Positions 49,331 to 61,471 of a DNA stretch of 64,000 bases are shown here, in pieces; the first letter of the stretch is position 1, and each line of letters begins with the position of its first letter. The position numbers were made by a program, and so were the translations under genes. Below the pieces are notes generated by a model. It was not told the origin of the DNA. It saw only the letters and a list, made by a program, of their open reading frames with translations, and did not search any database. Origin of the DNA: Portunus trituberculatus. Lineage: Eukaryota; Arthropoda; Malacostraca; Decapoda; Portunidae. The DNA lies in the NCBI RefSeq assembly GCF_017591435.1, contig NC_059304.1, forward strand, positions 21,486,175-21,550,174. The letters run 5' to 3'.

Positions 49331-50336
49331 ATAGCTTTGCTCATACAGGAACTGCCACGTGTAGATCTGACAACCTCGTACAGCCTCTCTCATTTTATAT
49401 TCGTATGTTCTTATGTTCTGTCGGCGTTCACTTTTACTATTAGCGTTACGTGACAAGAATAGCGTTGATATTGATTGTTTCAGTCTTCTTTTTTGCAGTG
49501 ATGAACTTGGGAAATTGTTTTTTTTTCTTCTTTTTTTTTTCTTTTGCGTATTGGTGTAACAGATACGAGGGAAGTGTTGCTGCTTATCCTGGTGAATACA
49601 TTTTGTTGAATACATGATGATAACTTTTTGGGATATAACTGTATTTATTAGTGTTCGTTACTGCATTGTAAGATCAAGCCAAATAAGCACTTTGCAGAAT
49701 ACGCCGTCACTATTTTGGGCAAGTGTCTACATGTGTATCTTCAGAAACCATATGGCTCATCTAGTCTATAAAACGGTTGAAATTCCACCTCCTCCGCTCC
49801 TTACATATCCTAAAATGTCCTATTCCTTTCACAACTAGGAACGACCGGTGCTTTTCCGGCCGCTAAGAACTTTCGCAACTAGAATTTAATCATCCACTCG
49901 GAGAAGGCTGGACAAAACTTTCTCTTTCCTTAGTCATCTCCGAGTCAATAAACTGTGAGGAACTGATAACTAGTCTTCACCAGCATTCCCATTCATTTCA
50001 GGCGTACATTTCACAGCTAACGTGTTTGTGGATTAGAATATTCAACCAGCGCTGAGTCATTGGCCTGGTTTCCCTCTCTACAGCAGCAGCCACCCCCTTC
50101 CAATTATACTCATACTCTTCTGGATGCATTGCCTTGTTTGTTCTTCCTTGGCAACCTTCCTCTACTTCACTCTTGAATCTAATTATTGATATTGCGAGCC
50201 GTGGAAGGTTTTATTACAGTACTTTGTCTCCCTCTTCACCTATCGAAGTATTATCAGATATGCATGTTATTTCATCTTAGACTTTGGAAACTCTGTCAGC
50301 ATAAATGAAACCAGGTGTTATGTGTTGTGTGAGGTG

Positions 50337-50381
<45 letters not shown>

Positions 50382-50757
50382 AGCTTATCCCAGTGCTACC
50401 ATAAACAACAAAGCGGCGAAAGTTAGCGTGTTGTCAAGTTACTCCAGGCTTTGTTGATGCGCTGGGATCTCGTCAGCCTCCCCCACTGCCCCAGCTACAA
50501 ACAAGACAGTGGTGAAGGTTCTCGTGTGGTGAAGCTGATGCAGGAAGGAACTGGTTCTCAAAATAAAGTGGTAGATGAATGGAATGGATTCAGGAATTAG
50601 GTTGCTTGTTAGTGCTGAGTCATTTGGAAGGTTTAAAAGGTTAGATAAGTTTGTGATGTGGATAGGTTTCAAGTAAGGACTGTTGCGTGTGTTTTCTTCT
50701 AATGTTTTTGTGTATCTGTTACATCATTTCTAGCTTTTCTAGTTTTTAACTTTTTCC

Positions 50758-50817
<60 letters not shown>

Positions 50818-51336
50818 CTTTCTACATCCACTGTGCGATTAGAACATTTCCTTTCACTTGTTTTCCGAGTGTTCGTAGTGGAGGTTCATATGAGCAAGTG
50901 TGACAGTCTCGCTCGTTGCTTTGCCCTTCTCTTTCAAGCATACCGTGGTGCAATTAAATCATTTCCTCTCACTTATCGTTGTCCGTGCTACTAATGCAAG
51001 TGTTGGCCAGCGTTCGTCTCTGCTTGTGTTTCATGGACGAGTGAGTGTGAAAGCCTGATGTCTTTCCGCCTCGCCTTTCAGTATCGTGGTGCAATTAAAT
51101 CGTCTCCTCTCACTTATTTTTGTCCGTGTTAATGCAAAAGTGGACTAGTACCTGTGTTCCTCCTTTCCCTTTCCTGGCGAATTCTTGGAGACTGCTTTTA
51201 TTTACTTTCCCTTCCTCCCGATCCTCCTCCTCCTCCAGTCCTCCTTCTCCTCCTCCTCCTCCGACGCAGACACTTTCAAGGCACCAGTATCATGTAACCT
51301 CCAGAGTATCAACTGATTGCCAAATATTCCTTTCAC

Positions 51337-51394
<58 letters not shown>

Positions 51395-51909
51395 GTATTC
51401 TTGGTGCTGTCTCACTTCTTTTCATGCAATGCTGTCGTTATTAGCTTGTCTCGTTGCCTTTATAGAAATTGATCTATTTATACAAGATTGAAAACTTATA
51501 TAAAGGAGTCCAGTATTACCTTTTTTTTTTCTAACGGGAGCTTTTCACATACTTTTCTCCTTAGTTATTATTGTTCTTTTATTTTTATCATTATTGTTAT
51601 TACTCTGTGTGATTTTACGTAAGAGAAGTTAACAGATGCGTCAGTAATGGTGTGGGTTAAAAAGGAGATGAATGGAGACACTTTGATGTTTGGCCAGCCA
51701 GATCAGCTCAGAATATTCTAGTGTTTTCTGTATACTCTTGATTTATTTGTTCCTTCTATGCAAAGGGAAATAAACTCAGTGAAAAATATACAAACTTCTC
51801 TTTTTCTTTCTTTTCCCAAACTTGTTCTTCATCTCATGTTCCTTAGCAAATGGAATAAAGATGTGGCATATATGAATACAATGCGATGTTCCCCGCTGAA
51901 CAACCAACC

Positions 51910-51985
<76 letters not shown>

Positions 51986-52122
51986 AAGATAGACAGAGAC
52001 ATACAGACAGACAGGAAAACAAACAGACAGGAAGACAAACAGACAGGAAGACAGACAGACAGACAGAGAAAGAGAGAGAGGGAGAGGGGGAGACACATTA
52101 AACACAAGAATACATTAGACAT
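49331..52122. other. Gene-free spacer between the nested MITE and YR6
   Basis: Mostly unique sequence with (TC)n at 50340-50378, (GT)n at 50759-50812 and (CT)n at 51341-51391. A tract at about 50870-51120 repeats ggtgcaattaaatcatttcc and ctcacttattttgtccgtg twice. No exon is recognised. Confidence 0.5.
51915..52070. repeat. (GA)n passing into (ACAG)n
   Basis: GA at about 51915-51968 is followed by degenerate ACAG units to about 52070. The array is about 55 bp from the proposed YR6 poly(A) signal. Confidence 0.92.
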
Positions 52123-52128
52123 TTTATT
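52123..52128 (-). terminator. Candidate YR6 polyadenylation signal
   Basis: On the minus strand CAATAAAATG contains AATAAA, 426 nt past the YR6 stop. It is the nearest canonical signal, but this 3' UTR would be longer than those of YR2-YR4 (130-145 nt), so it is uncertain. Confidence 0.4.
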
Positions 52129-52553
52129 GTTAGGGTTTATATTACACTTGGTTCGGGTACTCGAGTATAAACATCACCAAGGGAGCGTGTGTGTCCTTGA
52201 GTGTGTATACTTATCATGACAACCACGAGACTTACAATACAAATAATAATAATTTACATATCAGAGAGAAGATATTCCCCTCGCTGTTACGGGAATTGGA
52301 GGAAGGGGAGAGGAGGAAGACTGAGAGAAGTATGGGGGAAAAAGATGTAGAATTAGATACGTGAGAAAGATAATACAAAAGTGAGAAGTAATTTCAATTT
52401 TTAAGGCGCGTTTGGAACCAAGTGAGGGTGAGTATAGCACAGGTCATTGATGCGTGTGAGGGAAAGGACAGAGACTTAATGTACGGGTATGCTTCCCTTG
52501 GGTGACTCTCCACAGGGGCGTGGCGATGATGCGTGGCGTGTGGCGTGGTGGTC

Positions 52554-53006
52554 TTAGTAGCCATACCCGCTGCTGCCGTAAGAGGGCTTGGGGCAGACGG
52601 TCTTGTAACTGTGCTGGGTCTGGGTGACGGTGTGGTACTGGGGCACGACCTTGGTCTGGTACTGGGTCTTGTACTGGACTTGGGTGGTGGTGATGTACTG
52701 GGGCTGGATCTGGGTCTTGTACACCGTCTGGTACTGGGTCTGGGTGACGTACTGGGTCTGGTACTGCACCTGGGTCTTGTACTGGGTCTGGTAGTGGGTG
52801 GTGGTGATGTACTGGGGCACCACCTGGGTCTTGTACACGGTCTCGTACTGGGTCTGGTACTGCACCTGGGTCTTGTACTCAGTCTGGGTGACGTACTGGG
52901 TTTGGTACTGAGTCTTGTACACAGTTTGGTACTGGGTTTGGTACTGGGTCTGGTAGATGGTGGTGGGCACGACCTGGGTCTGGTACTGGGTCTTGTACAC
53001 TGGGAC
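52554..53006 (-). CDS. YR6 exon 3: longest Tyr/Gln/Thr repeat domain
   Basis: After a ccgccag acceptor the 150 codons begin VPVYKTQYQTQVVPTTIYQT and consist of very regular QYQT / KTQVQYQTQY units, with VPQYITTT turn-like blocks at intervals. They end SYKTVCPKPSYGSS then GYGY and TAA. One Cys. It is the closest relative of YR5 in repeat regularity and in the QxVVPTT(I/L)YQT segment, but keeps the CPK tail typical of YR1-YR4. The DNA is a coding minisatellite of CAGTACCAGACC-like steps. This exon itself is intact; the upstream exon has a frameshift. Confidence 0.9.
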   Translation of the reverse strand, partial: VPVYKTQYQTQVVPTTIYQTQYQTQYQTVYKTQYQTQYVTQTEYKTQVQYQTQYETVYKTQVVPQYITTTHYQTQYKTQVQYQTQYVTQTQYQTVYKTQIQPQYITTTQVQYKTQYQTKVVPQYHTVTQTQHSYKTVCPKPSYGSSGYGY

Positions 53007-53501
53007 CTGGCGGGGAGGAGGGGGAACAAACAGGTGGTTAGTTTCTCATCTCACCTGTTCACTGTGATCATTGAAAGGAAGCCGCTGTGAAAATGTACAC
53101 CACTGTTACACATGGAAGAAATATGTACAATTGTAGACACTTGAATATTACTGGAGTACAAAAGCATATATTACATTTTCAAGTATACATGATAACAAGT
53201 AAGTTAAGCATTAAATGTCTGAAAGTATGTATGTAGGTTTGGAGGACACATGTGTAAATTCTAATCATAGTTTTTTTTAATTTCATCATCCTCATCATAT
53301 TAACTGGCAAATAAAGCAAATGTGTCTGTCTGTAGGTATGTAGGTTCAAAGGAAATGTTTATATAAAGAAAGCATTTGTGTCTGTGTGTACGTATGTAAG
53401 TTCAGATGATATGTATATAAAAGGTCTAATCAAACTATTTTTTTTTTCTATCGTGGCTGCACCTCACAGTGGCACCACCACCACACACCGTCCATACTCA
53501 C

Positions 53502-53656
53502 CTCCTTGACCTGCGTCTGGTACTGGGTGACGTATTTGGTTTCCGGGTAGCAAGGGGCAGGCCTGTGGTAGCTGGGAGCAGGGCGAGGTACGACGCCTCC
53601 GCCACCGCCAGGAGCGCCACCACCACCACGGCTGCCACACGCACGTTGGACCACAT
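53502..53656 (-). CDS. YR6 exon 2: MW-type signal exon with a one-base frameshift
   Basis: The ATG at 53656 follows a gtttcag acceptor. MWSNVRVAAVVVVALLAVAE then ASY matches YR5. Near 53586-53588 (TAC followed by CTCGCC) the frame slips by one base: the ATG frame runs into LALLPATTG, while the next frame continues RPAPSYHRPAPCYPETKYVT and QYQTQVKE to the GTGAGT donor. Exon length is 155 nt, one short of a multiple of three, although both splice junctions are phase 0 in the sister gene. Loss of one C from a CCC run explains it. If real, YR6 cannot make its repeat protein from this start; if a sequencing error, it encodes about 202 residues. Confidence 0.82.
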
Positions 53657-53916
53657 CTGAAACACGGGCGGAGCGGAGCAGTGAAGTGGCGTCCTTTCAC
53701 AAGTCGCGTCACACGTTATGAGGCAAGTGGGAACGATATTTTTCTGTTTTCCTCAGATGATCTATACTCTGTCTCCTTCTTCCTCTCTCCCTCCCTCTAC
53801 ATATGGTCAGTGAAGTGTTTATCTCTGTCTGCTTATCTGTGTGAGTGTCTGTCAGCAATGTGGAGAGATCAAGTGGCAGTGATTATGAGTCTGTCGTAGC
53901 CTGAAAAGTGAGTGTC

Positions 53917-53920
<4 letters not shown>

Positions 53921-53978
<58 letters not shown>
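53921..53978. repeat. (CT)n tract in YR6 intron 1
   Basis: A CT tract of about 58 bp ((GA)n on the gene strand) lies in the 517-nt intron between the leader exon and exon 2. Confidence 0.95.
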
Positions 53979-53982
<4 letters not shown>

Positions 53983-54173
53983 GCATGAGTGACTGAGCAG
54001 CAGCAATAATCAGTCTGTCAGCCTGAGGTGTGAGTGTTGTGCACAGCACGCCATCAGGATAATAAGCAAAAAAATGATGAGTCTCAAGTCCACCCGTGGC
54101 CGAAGTCTGAGCCTGTGGTTATTTTCCTCCTACAGGTGAGTCTCTGCGTCACAGGTGAGGCAGACTTCATTAC

Positions 54174-54265
54174 CTTCACTGGTGTTTCTTCCGCAAGAGT
54201 CAGCGAGGGAATGAGTTGGGCAGCGGCTGGTCTGTATTTATAGGAGGCCTTTCCCTCCCTTCACT
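54174..54265 (-). promoter_or_regulatory. Core promoter and non-coding exon 1 of YR6
   Basis: On the minus strand AGTGAAGGGAGGGAAAGGC (54247-54265) precedes CTATAAATAC, with TATAAA at 54237-54242. An aactcattccc start region follows near 54208-54214, and the leader ends CAGTGAAG at 54174 before GTAATG. TATA-to-donor distance is 68 nt. The promoter looks undamaged although exon 2 has a frameshift. Confidence 0.87.
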
Positions 54266-54318
54266 CCCCGTCCCCCGCTTCGCTGAGAAGGTTAACCACA
54301 GGGCCGGCACATGATGTG

Positions 54319-54320
<2 letters not shown>

Positions 54321-54383
<63 letters not shown>
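54321..54383. repeat. (GT)n upstream of the YR6 promoter
   Basis: A GT tract of about 63 bp starts 79 bp from the TATA box. YR5 has a GT tract at about the same distance. Confidence 0.95.
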
Positions 54384-54384
<1 letters not shown>

Positions 54385-54989
54385 TCGTGTGTGCGTATGT
54401 CAGTAGGCGTATCCCTCCGTCTCGGATCTTGGATCTTCTCTTTGTTTTTTATGCTTCTCATTTCTACTTTACACTCCTCGGAGCTTCCTGGCGTAGTGTC
54501 ATGGTTCTGTAATTGGGACCTAGGACCATGGAGGGAGGAGGGAGGGGTGCAGGGGTGTGGCTGGATGGCGGGAGGGCGCAGGAGTGTGTGTGCGGGGTTG
54601 TAGGCGTGTGTCTAGGGGCGGGGAGGGTGTACTAGTGGTGTGGCTGGGAATCTGACACAAAAGCCTCATGTGCCGCTACTGTTAAAGGCTCTTCCCTGAC
54701 CTGAATAGTCACATGCATACATAAATGATAGCCGCGGAATGCACCAAGAGCCAGTGTTGTGCTCCTGACCACGCTGCTCACCCTTACTTTCTATTATCTC
54801 TCTATCTCTGTCTCTGTCTTTCCTCTGTCTGCCGTGCCATAATGCTTGCCGTCCTGTCTGTCTTTCTCTTTCTCCCTTGCTACTCTCGACAAACATTTGC
54901 TCAACCTGCCAACTTAATTCAACGCAGGGCCTCGCAATCTGTTAGTTCGCTTGTCTCTTTGATTTGTTTCCTCATGGCTTTTGATCTAT

Positions 54990-55480
54990 TAGCGTGACCT
55001 TGCTTCCTTCCTTCCTTGGCTTCCTTCCTTCACTCACTCATTTTCTTCCTTCATTTCATGCATAGTTGTTTATTTCTGACCTTCCCTCTTTCCTTCCTTC
55101 CTTGCCTCCCTTCCTTCACTCATTTTCTTCCTTTATTTCATGCATAGTTGTTGATCTCTGACCTTCCTTCTTTCCTTCCTTCCTTTATCTCTTTCCTTCC
55201 TTTACCCTCTTCGTAGCTGCTGACTTTGTACCTTCGACTTTTTTTTTATTTCCTTCCCTCATTCCTTCCTTCTTTCCTTCCTTTGATTTCATCCACTGCT
55301 TTTCTTCTCATATTTCCTTTGTAGCTATTGACTTGTACCTTTGTCCTTCCTTACTTTAATTTGTCATTCCTCTCTTCTTTCCTTTCTTTTTTATCTTCCA
55401 TATCCTTCTTTTCTTTCCTTCAGGCAATTAACCTTTCCTCCTCCTTTCCTTCATTGCTGTCCTTCCTTCCTGCTTCCTTC
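54990..55480. repeat. Degenerate (CTTC)n pyrimidine-rich region
   Basis: Short runs of TTCC/CTTC separated by ttcatttcatgcatagttg-type segments, the latter present twice (about 55048 and 55130), suggest old local duplication. Confidence 0.75.
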
Positions 55481-56196
55481 ACTCCTTTTAGCTCATAGCA
55501 AAACTTGACCTGAGAACGCACTCAACATCTCTCTCATCTTCCATACTGTCGAGTTTTTCCCTGTATCCCTCTTTCTTGCCACCCTTCCAACCATCTCTCC
55601 TTCCTTCCTTTCCTTTTCTCTTCTCCCCAGCCTTTGTTTTTTCTCTCCCTCAGCTAGGAAGATCGGAACAGGAAGCCTTGTGGTGGATATGCATGTGTAA
55701 GACTTGCTGGCCTTCGTATTATAAATCTAACACCTTCGCTCGTGGCATAGTGATGGATTCAAATTTTTTGGAGGTCTTCGTCTAGTCACCTTCGTGTTCT
55801 GTGTATGAGGAGGCGATGAGAAAGCTTGTGTTTTTTTAGTGTGCTTTTTTGGTTCACTTTATTTTGAAGGGTGTGTTATTTCTCTTTGATCTATTTATGG
55901 CGAGACAATGAGAATGTGTGTTTATTTTTATTTTTTTTCTATTCTTTTTTATTATTTCTTTTATTATTTCTCTGCGACTCGTGTCCAGACTGTGTTATCT
56001 ATGAGGACGAAGAAAGAAGGAGATGAAGAAGAGGAAAGAGAGAGAGAGAAGGAAAATAAAAAACGAACAAAAGGAAAAGTATGTAAATTCGTCTTAATAA
56101 TCGACTTAGCCTTAATCATCTATTTTTATTCTCTTTTTCCTCCTTTCCTTCTCTTTCTTTATTATGATTACGTGTGTGTGTAAATATAGAAGGTTG

Positions 56197-56640
<444 letters not shown>

Positions 56641-56716
56641 CACTAGTTACATTTGTACGTTCATCACGCACACTTGACCACATTGCAAGCAAGTGTGTGT
56701 GTGTGTGTGTGTGTGT

Positions 56717-56993
56717 AATTCACCTTGGTCGTCTGCTGGTCACCCAGCCAGTCTTCCCCACTACGGAGCGAGCTCAGAGCTCATAGACCGATCTCCGGGT
56801 AGGACTGAGACCACAACACACTCCACACACCGGGAAAGCGAGGCCACAACCCCTCGAGTTACATCCCGTACCTATTTACTGCTTGGTGAACAGGGGTCAC
56901 ACATTAAGAGGCTTGTCCATTTGCCTCGCCGCCTCCGGGACTCGAACCCGGACCCTCTCGATTGTGAGTCGAGCGTGCTAACCACTACAATAC

Positions 56994-56995
<2 letters not shown>
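56717..56995 (-). mobile_element. SINE family A, variant subfamily copy
   Basis: The minus-strand head reads GTATTGTAGTGGTTAGCACG, with anticodon loop CTCACAA (CAC, Val-like) and GGGTTCGAGTCCCGG B box. The body shares cacaccggga, agagctcat and atcccgtacctat segments with 48324-48617 but differs in head and start. It is bounded by (GT)n at both ends. It matches the truncated copy at 39299-39400 best. Confidence 0.88.
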
Positions 56996-57504
<509 letters not shown>

Positions 57505-58264
57505 CTTAGACCTTTGCCTGATTCATCCTTGTGAGTGACGCGCCTAATTGTGAACCAGAATGCCCGGAAATGAAAGCTTGCCATGGCTCAAGGATTCCCT
57601 CCAATAAAAAGACACGCCCGCCTCTTTTGCTCTTCATTCCCTTCTCCTTTCTCTTCTTTTATTCCCCTTTTCCTTCTCTTGTTCTCCCTTTTCTTCTCCT
57701 TTATTCTACTTTTTTCTTCATCACACTATTCTTTTGCTCATCTTTGTTTCTGTTTGTCGTTTTTGCTATTCTTTCGCCTCGTTTTTCTATTTTTCTCCTT
57801 TATTCTCCTTCTTTTCCTTCTTTTGTTCTCCTTTTTCTTTTCTTTTATTCATTTTTCCTTCATCACACTAATCTTTTGCTCATTTTTATTTCTATTTGTC
57901 GTTTTTTCCCATTCCTTCATCTTCTTTTTCTATTCATCCTGCATCTTTTTTCTTTCTTTTCGTCTTTGTTTGCCAGTCATATCTCTATCCATTTTTTCTT
58001 TCTTCCTCCTCTTCTCGCCAGTCCTGTTAGTCTAAAACCTCTATGCTTATCCCTTCATTCCTCTCCCTACATCCACACCAGTCTTCCCATCATCTCTCTA
58101 TCCATCACCTCACCGTTCCCTCTTCATTTTCTCTTCATCTCTTCATTTTACATTCACGTTTTGCATGCAGCGATTGTTGCGATCATCGCTGGTAGACCAT
58201 TTTGCATGCAGCGATGGCGTCAGTGTTTGTGCGATTGTTGAGGAGAGAGCATCACGTGGCGTGA

Positions 58265-58400
58265 GTGAAAATAGCTTTGAGTAAACTAAGTAAAAAAAGA
58301 AGGCTTTTAATTAAATATCTTTTAGCTGAAGAGATTGAAGACGAAGAACTAATATTCGAAATGTATGGGAGGAAAAGGGCTAAGACACATGTTATGTTTA
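58265..58400 (+). pseudogene. Harbinger-type transposase N-terminal remnant
   Basis: The plus-strand frame reads LSKKRRLLIKYLLAEEIEDE followed by ELIFEMYGRKRAKTH. A run of KRR, a leucine-rich helix and an acidic EEIEDEE patch is typical of the start of HARBI1-like transposases. The DDE catalytic domain is absent. Identification rests on composition and pattern and is tentative. Confidence 0.4.
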
Positions 58401-58582
58401 AATTGAGGAGTGAAAAGGGAATGTTTTCCAACTTTCTCTGCAACTTCTGCCCAGATGTTGTCCTTTACCCTTTGGTCCTTTATATTTGGCATGTGAGAGC
58501 TGCCACAACGAAGGATGTTTTGCAATTTCTTCCACAAGTATATCATCATCTTCGGAAGAAAAACTGTGAGCCATGATGACAC
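58349..58582 (-). pseudogene. MADF-domain protein remnant
   Basis: The minus-strand frame contains KDQRVKDNIWAEVAEKVG, which fits the second helix region of MADF/Myb-SANT-like DNA-binding domains (pattern YKDxxxRxxxWxxIAxxLG). Sequence before and after it is out of frame or degenerate. Such proteins accompany the transposase in PIF/Harbinger elements, which supports the call for the whole element. Confidence 0.55.
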
Positions 58583-59029
58583 ACCCTCACACTACAAATA
58601 ATCGTTAGCGACTGCGATTATATTCACCCTCTAGCCGCGCGACTATTTGGAGCCAGCGATGATCGCTCGCGACTGTAGCGATAATCGCTCGTTGCAAAAC
58701 AGCCCCATAGGAATACATGTAATTAGTGCTCAGCGATGATCGCTGGGCGATCATCGCTGAGCGATAATCGCAACAATCGCTACATGCAAAACGTAACTTT
58801 AATCTCTTCTCTACCACCCCTTCACTTCTCTGTCCCTACCATTACCTACTTCACTGCATCTCCCCACGCCAAACTTCCCACTCTGTTTCTTCATTCCTCA
58901 CCTGTTTTACTCTCTCCCTCTACCAGAATTCCCTCTCCCTCTCCTCCCAGCAGGAAACTCCATCGTAGTGGCTAGAACCGTCAGGCCTGTGGTGGGATGT
59001 GCAGAGGGTGTCCATGAGCGTGACCATAT

Positions 59030-59400
59030 TTTGAAACTCTTCTGCTCTTCATCTCACCTCCACTGTGTTCTAAAGCTTCGAGTTGAAGTCACACGCAGGT
59101 TTTCCATGGTGCTTTTTAAGGCTCTAGTGACAGATTGATAAGATTTCTATAGCATTAACTGGAAAGATACCTCTTGCGAAAACAGTTAATCATTTTTAGT
59201 GGTCTTTGAAAATAATGAGAAAAAATAGTGAGAGAACAAACTGATTCATTCAAAAGACTCTAGTTGATATCACACGCTGTTTTTAAGAGTGTGTTCATGG
59301 TTCTAGTGAGTTCATGAAAAGTATTCTACATTGTCAAGCACTTATGAGAACCTGGCTAATCATCTCTGTGACCTTTGAAAATAGTCATGTAGAGAGAGCA
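59030..59400 (+). repeat. Two R-family copies in tandem, uninterrupted
   Basis: Copy one (about 59030-59250) and copy two (about 59255-59400) each contain gttgaagtcacacgc or gttgatatcacacgc, a tttttaag site, a gttctagtga-type segment, and catttttagtgg or catctctgtgacc with ctttgaaaata. The second keeps the undisturbed gctgtttttaagagtgtgttc that corresponds to the MITE insertion point at 9170. Confidence 0.75.
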
Positions 59401-59720
59401 AAGCGCGGCGCCCTTCACAGAGCAGTATTGAGGTATAGCGGGCTGGTCTCATTGCGTTCTGCTTTCCTCTGGGTCTCTCATAGGAAGCAGCGTGTGATGC
59501 AAGTGATTTTCCCATGTTCAGTATTCACCGGAGTAATTGCACGCGTCGCAGTGTGTTGGTGGAATTTCCTAAGGCGCGTCTCCTGAATTATGTAGCTCAT
59601 GTGGCGTGGTGTCCTCTGCCGCATCCCACGCATCCTTCCTCCCCTGCTCGGTCAGGCAACCCAGTATACGCTCGCCTAGTCAACAGTGAAGAAGAGTCTC
59701 GTTTTTTTTTTTCTTTTTCT

Positions 59721-59820
<100 letters not shown>

Positions 59821-60684
59821 CGTGCGTGCTCACCGCAACTTCCTTCTTCCTGTAATCGGATATACTAGTCGGTATCTATTAATTTTTTGTTTGTTAATTC
59901 GTTGGTTAGTCAGCTGGTTGATTAGTTAGTTAGGTGGTTAGTCGTATAGTCATCGAGTACCAAGACTCTCCTATCTCGTGGCAGTGTGATCCAGGTATTT
60001 CCTACAACCCTGCCGTGATTGTAGGAAAAAAAAAAACGTCATAATTGTCCTCTCAGCCGCGCGTCACAAAGGCATGGCGGCGATCTTGCCTCACCACCCT
60101 CACCTGCCGGCGCGGTGCACAGTCTGGCTTGCTCTCTCCCATGCACCTGCCGCCGCTACCCACCCACCCACCCTTCCCTCCAGCCTCCAGCGTCCCACCC
60201 ACTACTGTCAGACCCTCTCCCGCCCTCCACTGCCACTCTCCCGCCCTCCTACCTATCCTCCTCCAGCCTCCCGCCTCTCGCCTCTCGCCCCACAGTGAAT
60301 CATCATGTCAGTGCCTGCCCATGTGTTCCCCCGTCCCCGCTCCCTCCCAGGCTCACACCTCAAGGCCACTGCCCGCCTTCCCGCAGCCCCCCGGACACCT
60401 CTAATCGGAAAGTGGGGCGAGATTAATAAAAGTGAAAAGACACCATAAAAAAACGGACGAGGCAAGAATCATTGTGGTGGGGGTGAGCCGCTCGCCGCCA
60501 GCTGTTGACTGGGGCTCGGCGCGGCCACTCGACAACTGCCACCTCGTCTTTCGTCTTGTAGTTGTCTGTTGCTCCATTCTGTCTCCCTGAAGAATCTCTT
60601 GTCTCTATATATCTGTGTGACATCTTAGTACATGCAAAATATGATTATTGATTCCTTACTGGTTTTCTCAAGGGTCTCATTTAG

Positions 60685-60891
60685 TCCCTTGAGTACCATG
60701 ACGCGTTTCCATATTCATTCCGCTTACTATTCGGTGGAGTTATGCAGCTTCAGAAACTTATTTGGGTGATTAGAATAGCTAAGATTGTAGCCATTAATCT
60801 TCTGACCTCCATAGAACCTTCCTAATGTAAACAAAATGGTCTAATCGTACATAAATCTCAAGGTAAAAATTGTGTCCCAGTATTGAAGGGG
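60685..60891 (+). mobile_element. TTAA-type MITE, copy 11
   Basis: A 207-bp copy from tcccttgagtaccatgacgc to cagtattgaagggg, with right flank TTAA (60892-60895) and left flank TTAG. Confidence 0.92.
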
Positions 60892-61394
60892 TTAAGAATC
60901 GGTGTATGAAGTTTATTATAAAAAAAAACTGATTATTGATTTCCTACACGCTTTCTGAAGAGTCTTTGGTCTATAGATACACCTGACGAAAAAATTTCCC
61001 TACAAGAATAGTTGCATTGATTCCCTACAAGCTTTCACAAGAACTTTTTGTCTGTGGACGGGTGCATGAGATTTTATTACAAGATAAATGTTTGTTGATT
61101 CACTACCATCTTCCTGAAGAGCATTTCCTTTATAACTTGGTCGATTATATTTCATTTCGAGCAAAATACTGAAGTCAATGGGAATTATCTCAAAGTTCTT
61201 TAGTGCAGGATGGTTGGTGCCTCCAGTACAGCCGCTGCCGCCACGCCAGCCGACCCTCCCCTCAGCCGCGTGTGTGCAGCTTCCTGGAGATGTAAAAGTG
61301 TGTTTTGAAATTCCGCTCTTCCGCACTGGTAAACAATGATTACAATATTATCGTAAACAATTTTCACCGGTGCGTCATTCTCTTTACCTCTACC

Positions 61395-61396
<2 letters not shown>

Positions 61397-61467
<71 letters not shown>
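61397..61467. repeat. (GT)n microsatellite
   Basis: A GT tract of about 70 bp. Confidence 0.96.

Positions 61468-61471
<4 letters not shown>

Larger units (their letters stand above)
58156..58794. mobile_element. Decayed PIF/Harbinger-like DNA transposon
   Basis: The 639-bp element has inverted ends ACGTTTTGCATGCAGCGATT (58156 inward) and ACGTTTTGCATGTAGCGATT (58794 inward). Subterminal palindromes of the type AGCGATNATCGCT recur, six or more toward the right end. A second, partial copy of the terminus lies at about 58198-58215 and a truncated one (gttgcaaaacagcccc) near 58693. Inside are remnants of two convergent genes, as in Harbinger elements. I could not resolve a clear target-site duplication. 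Confidence 0.7.
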
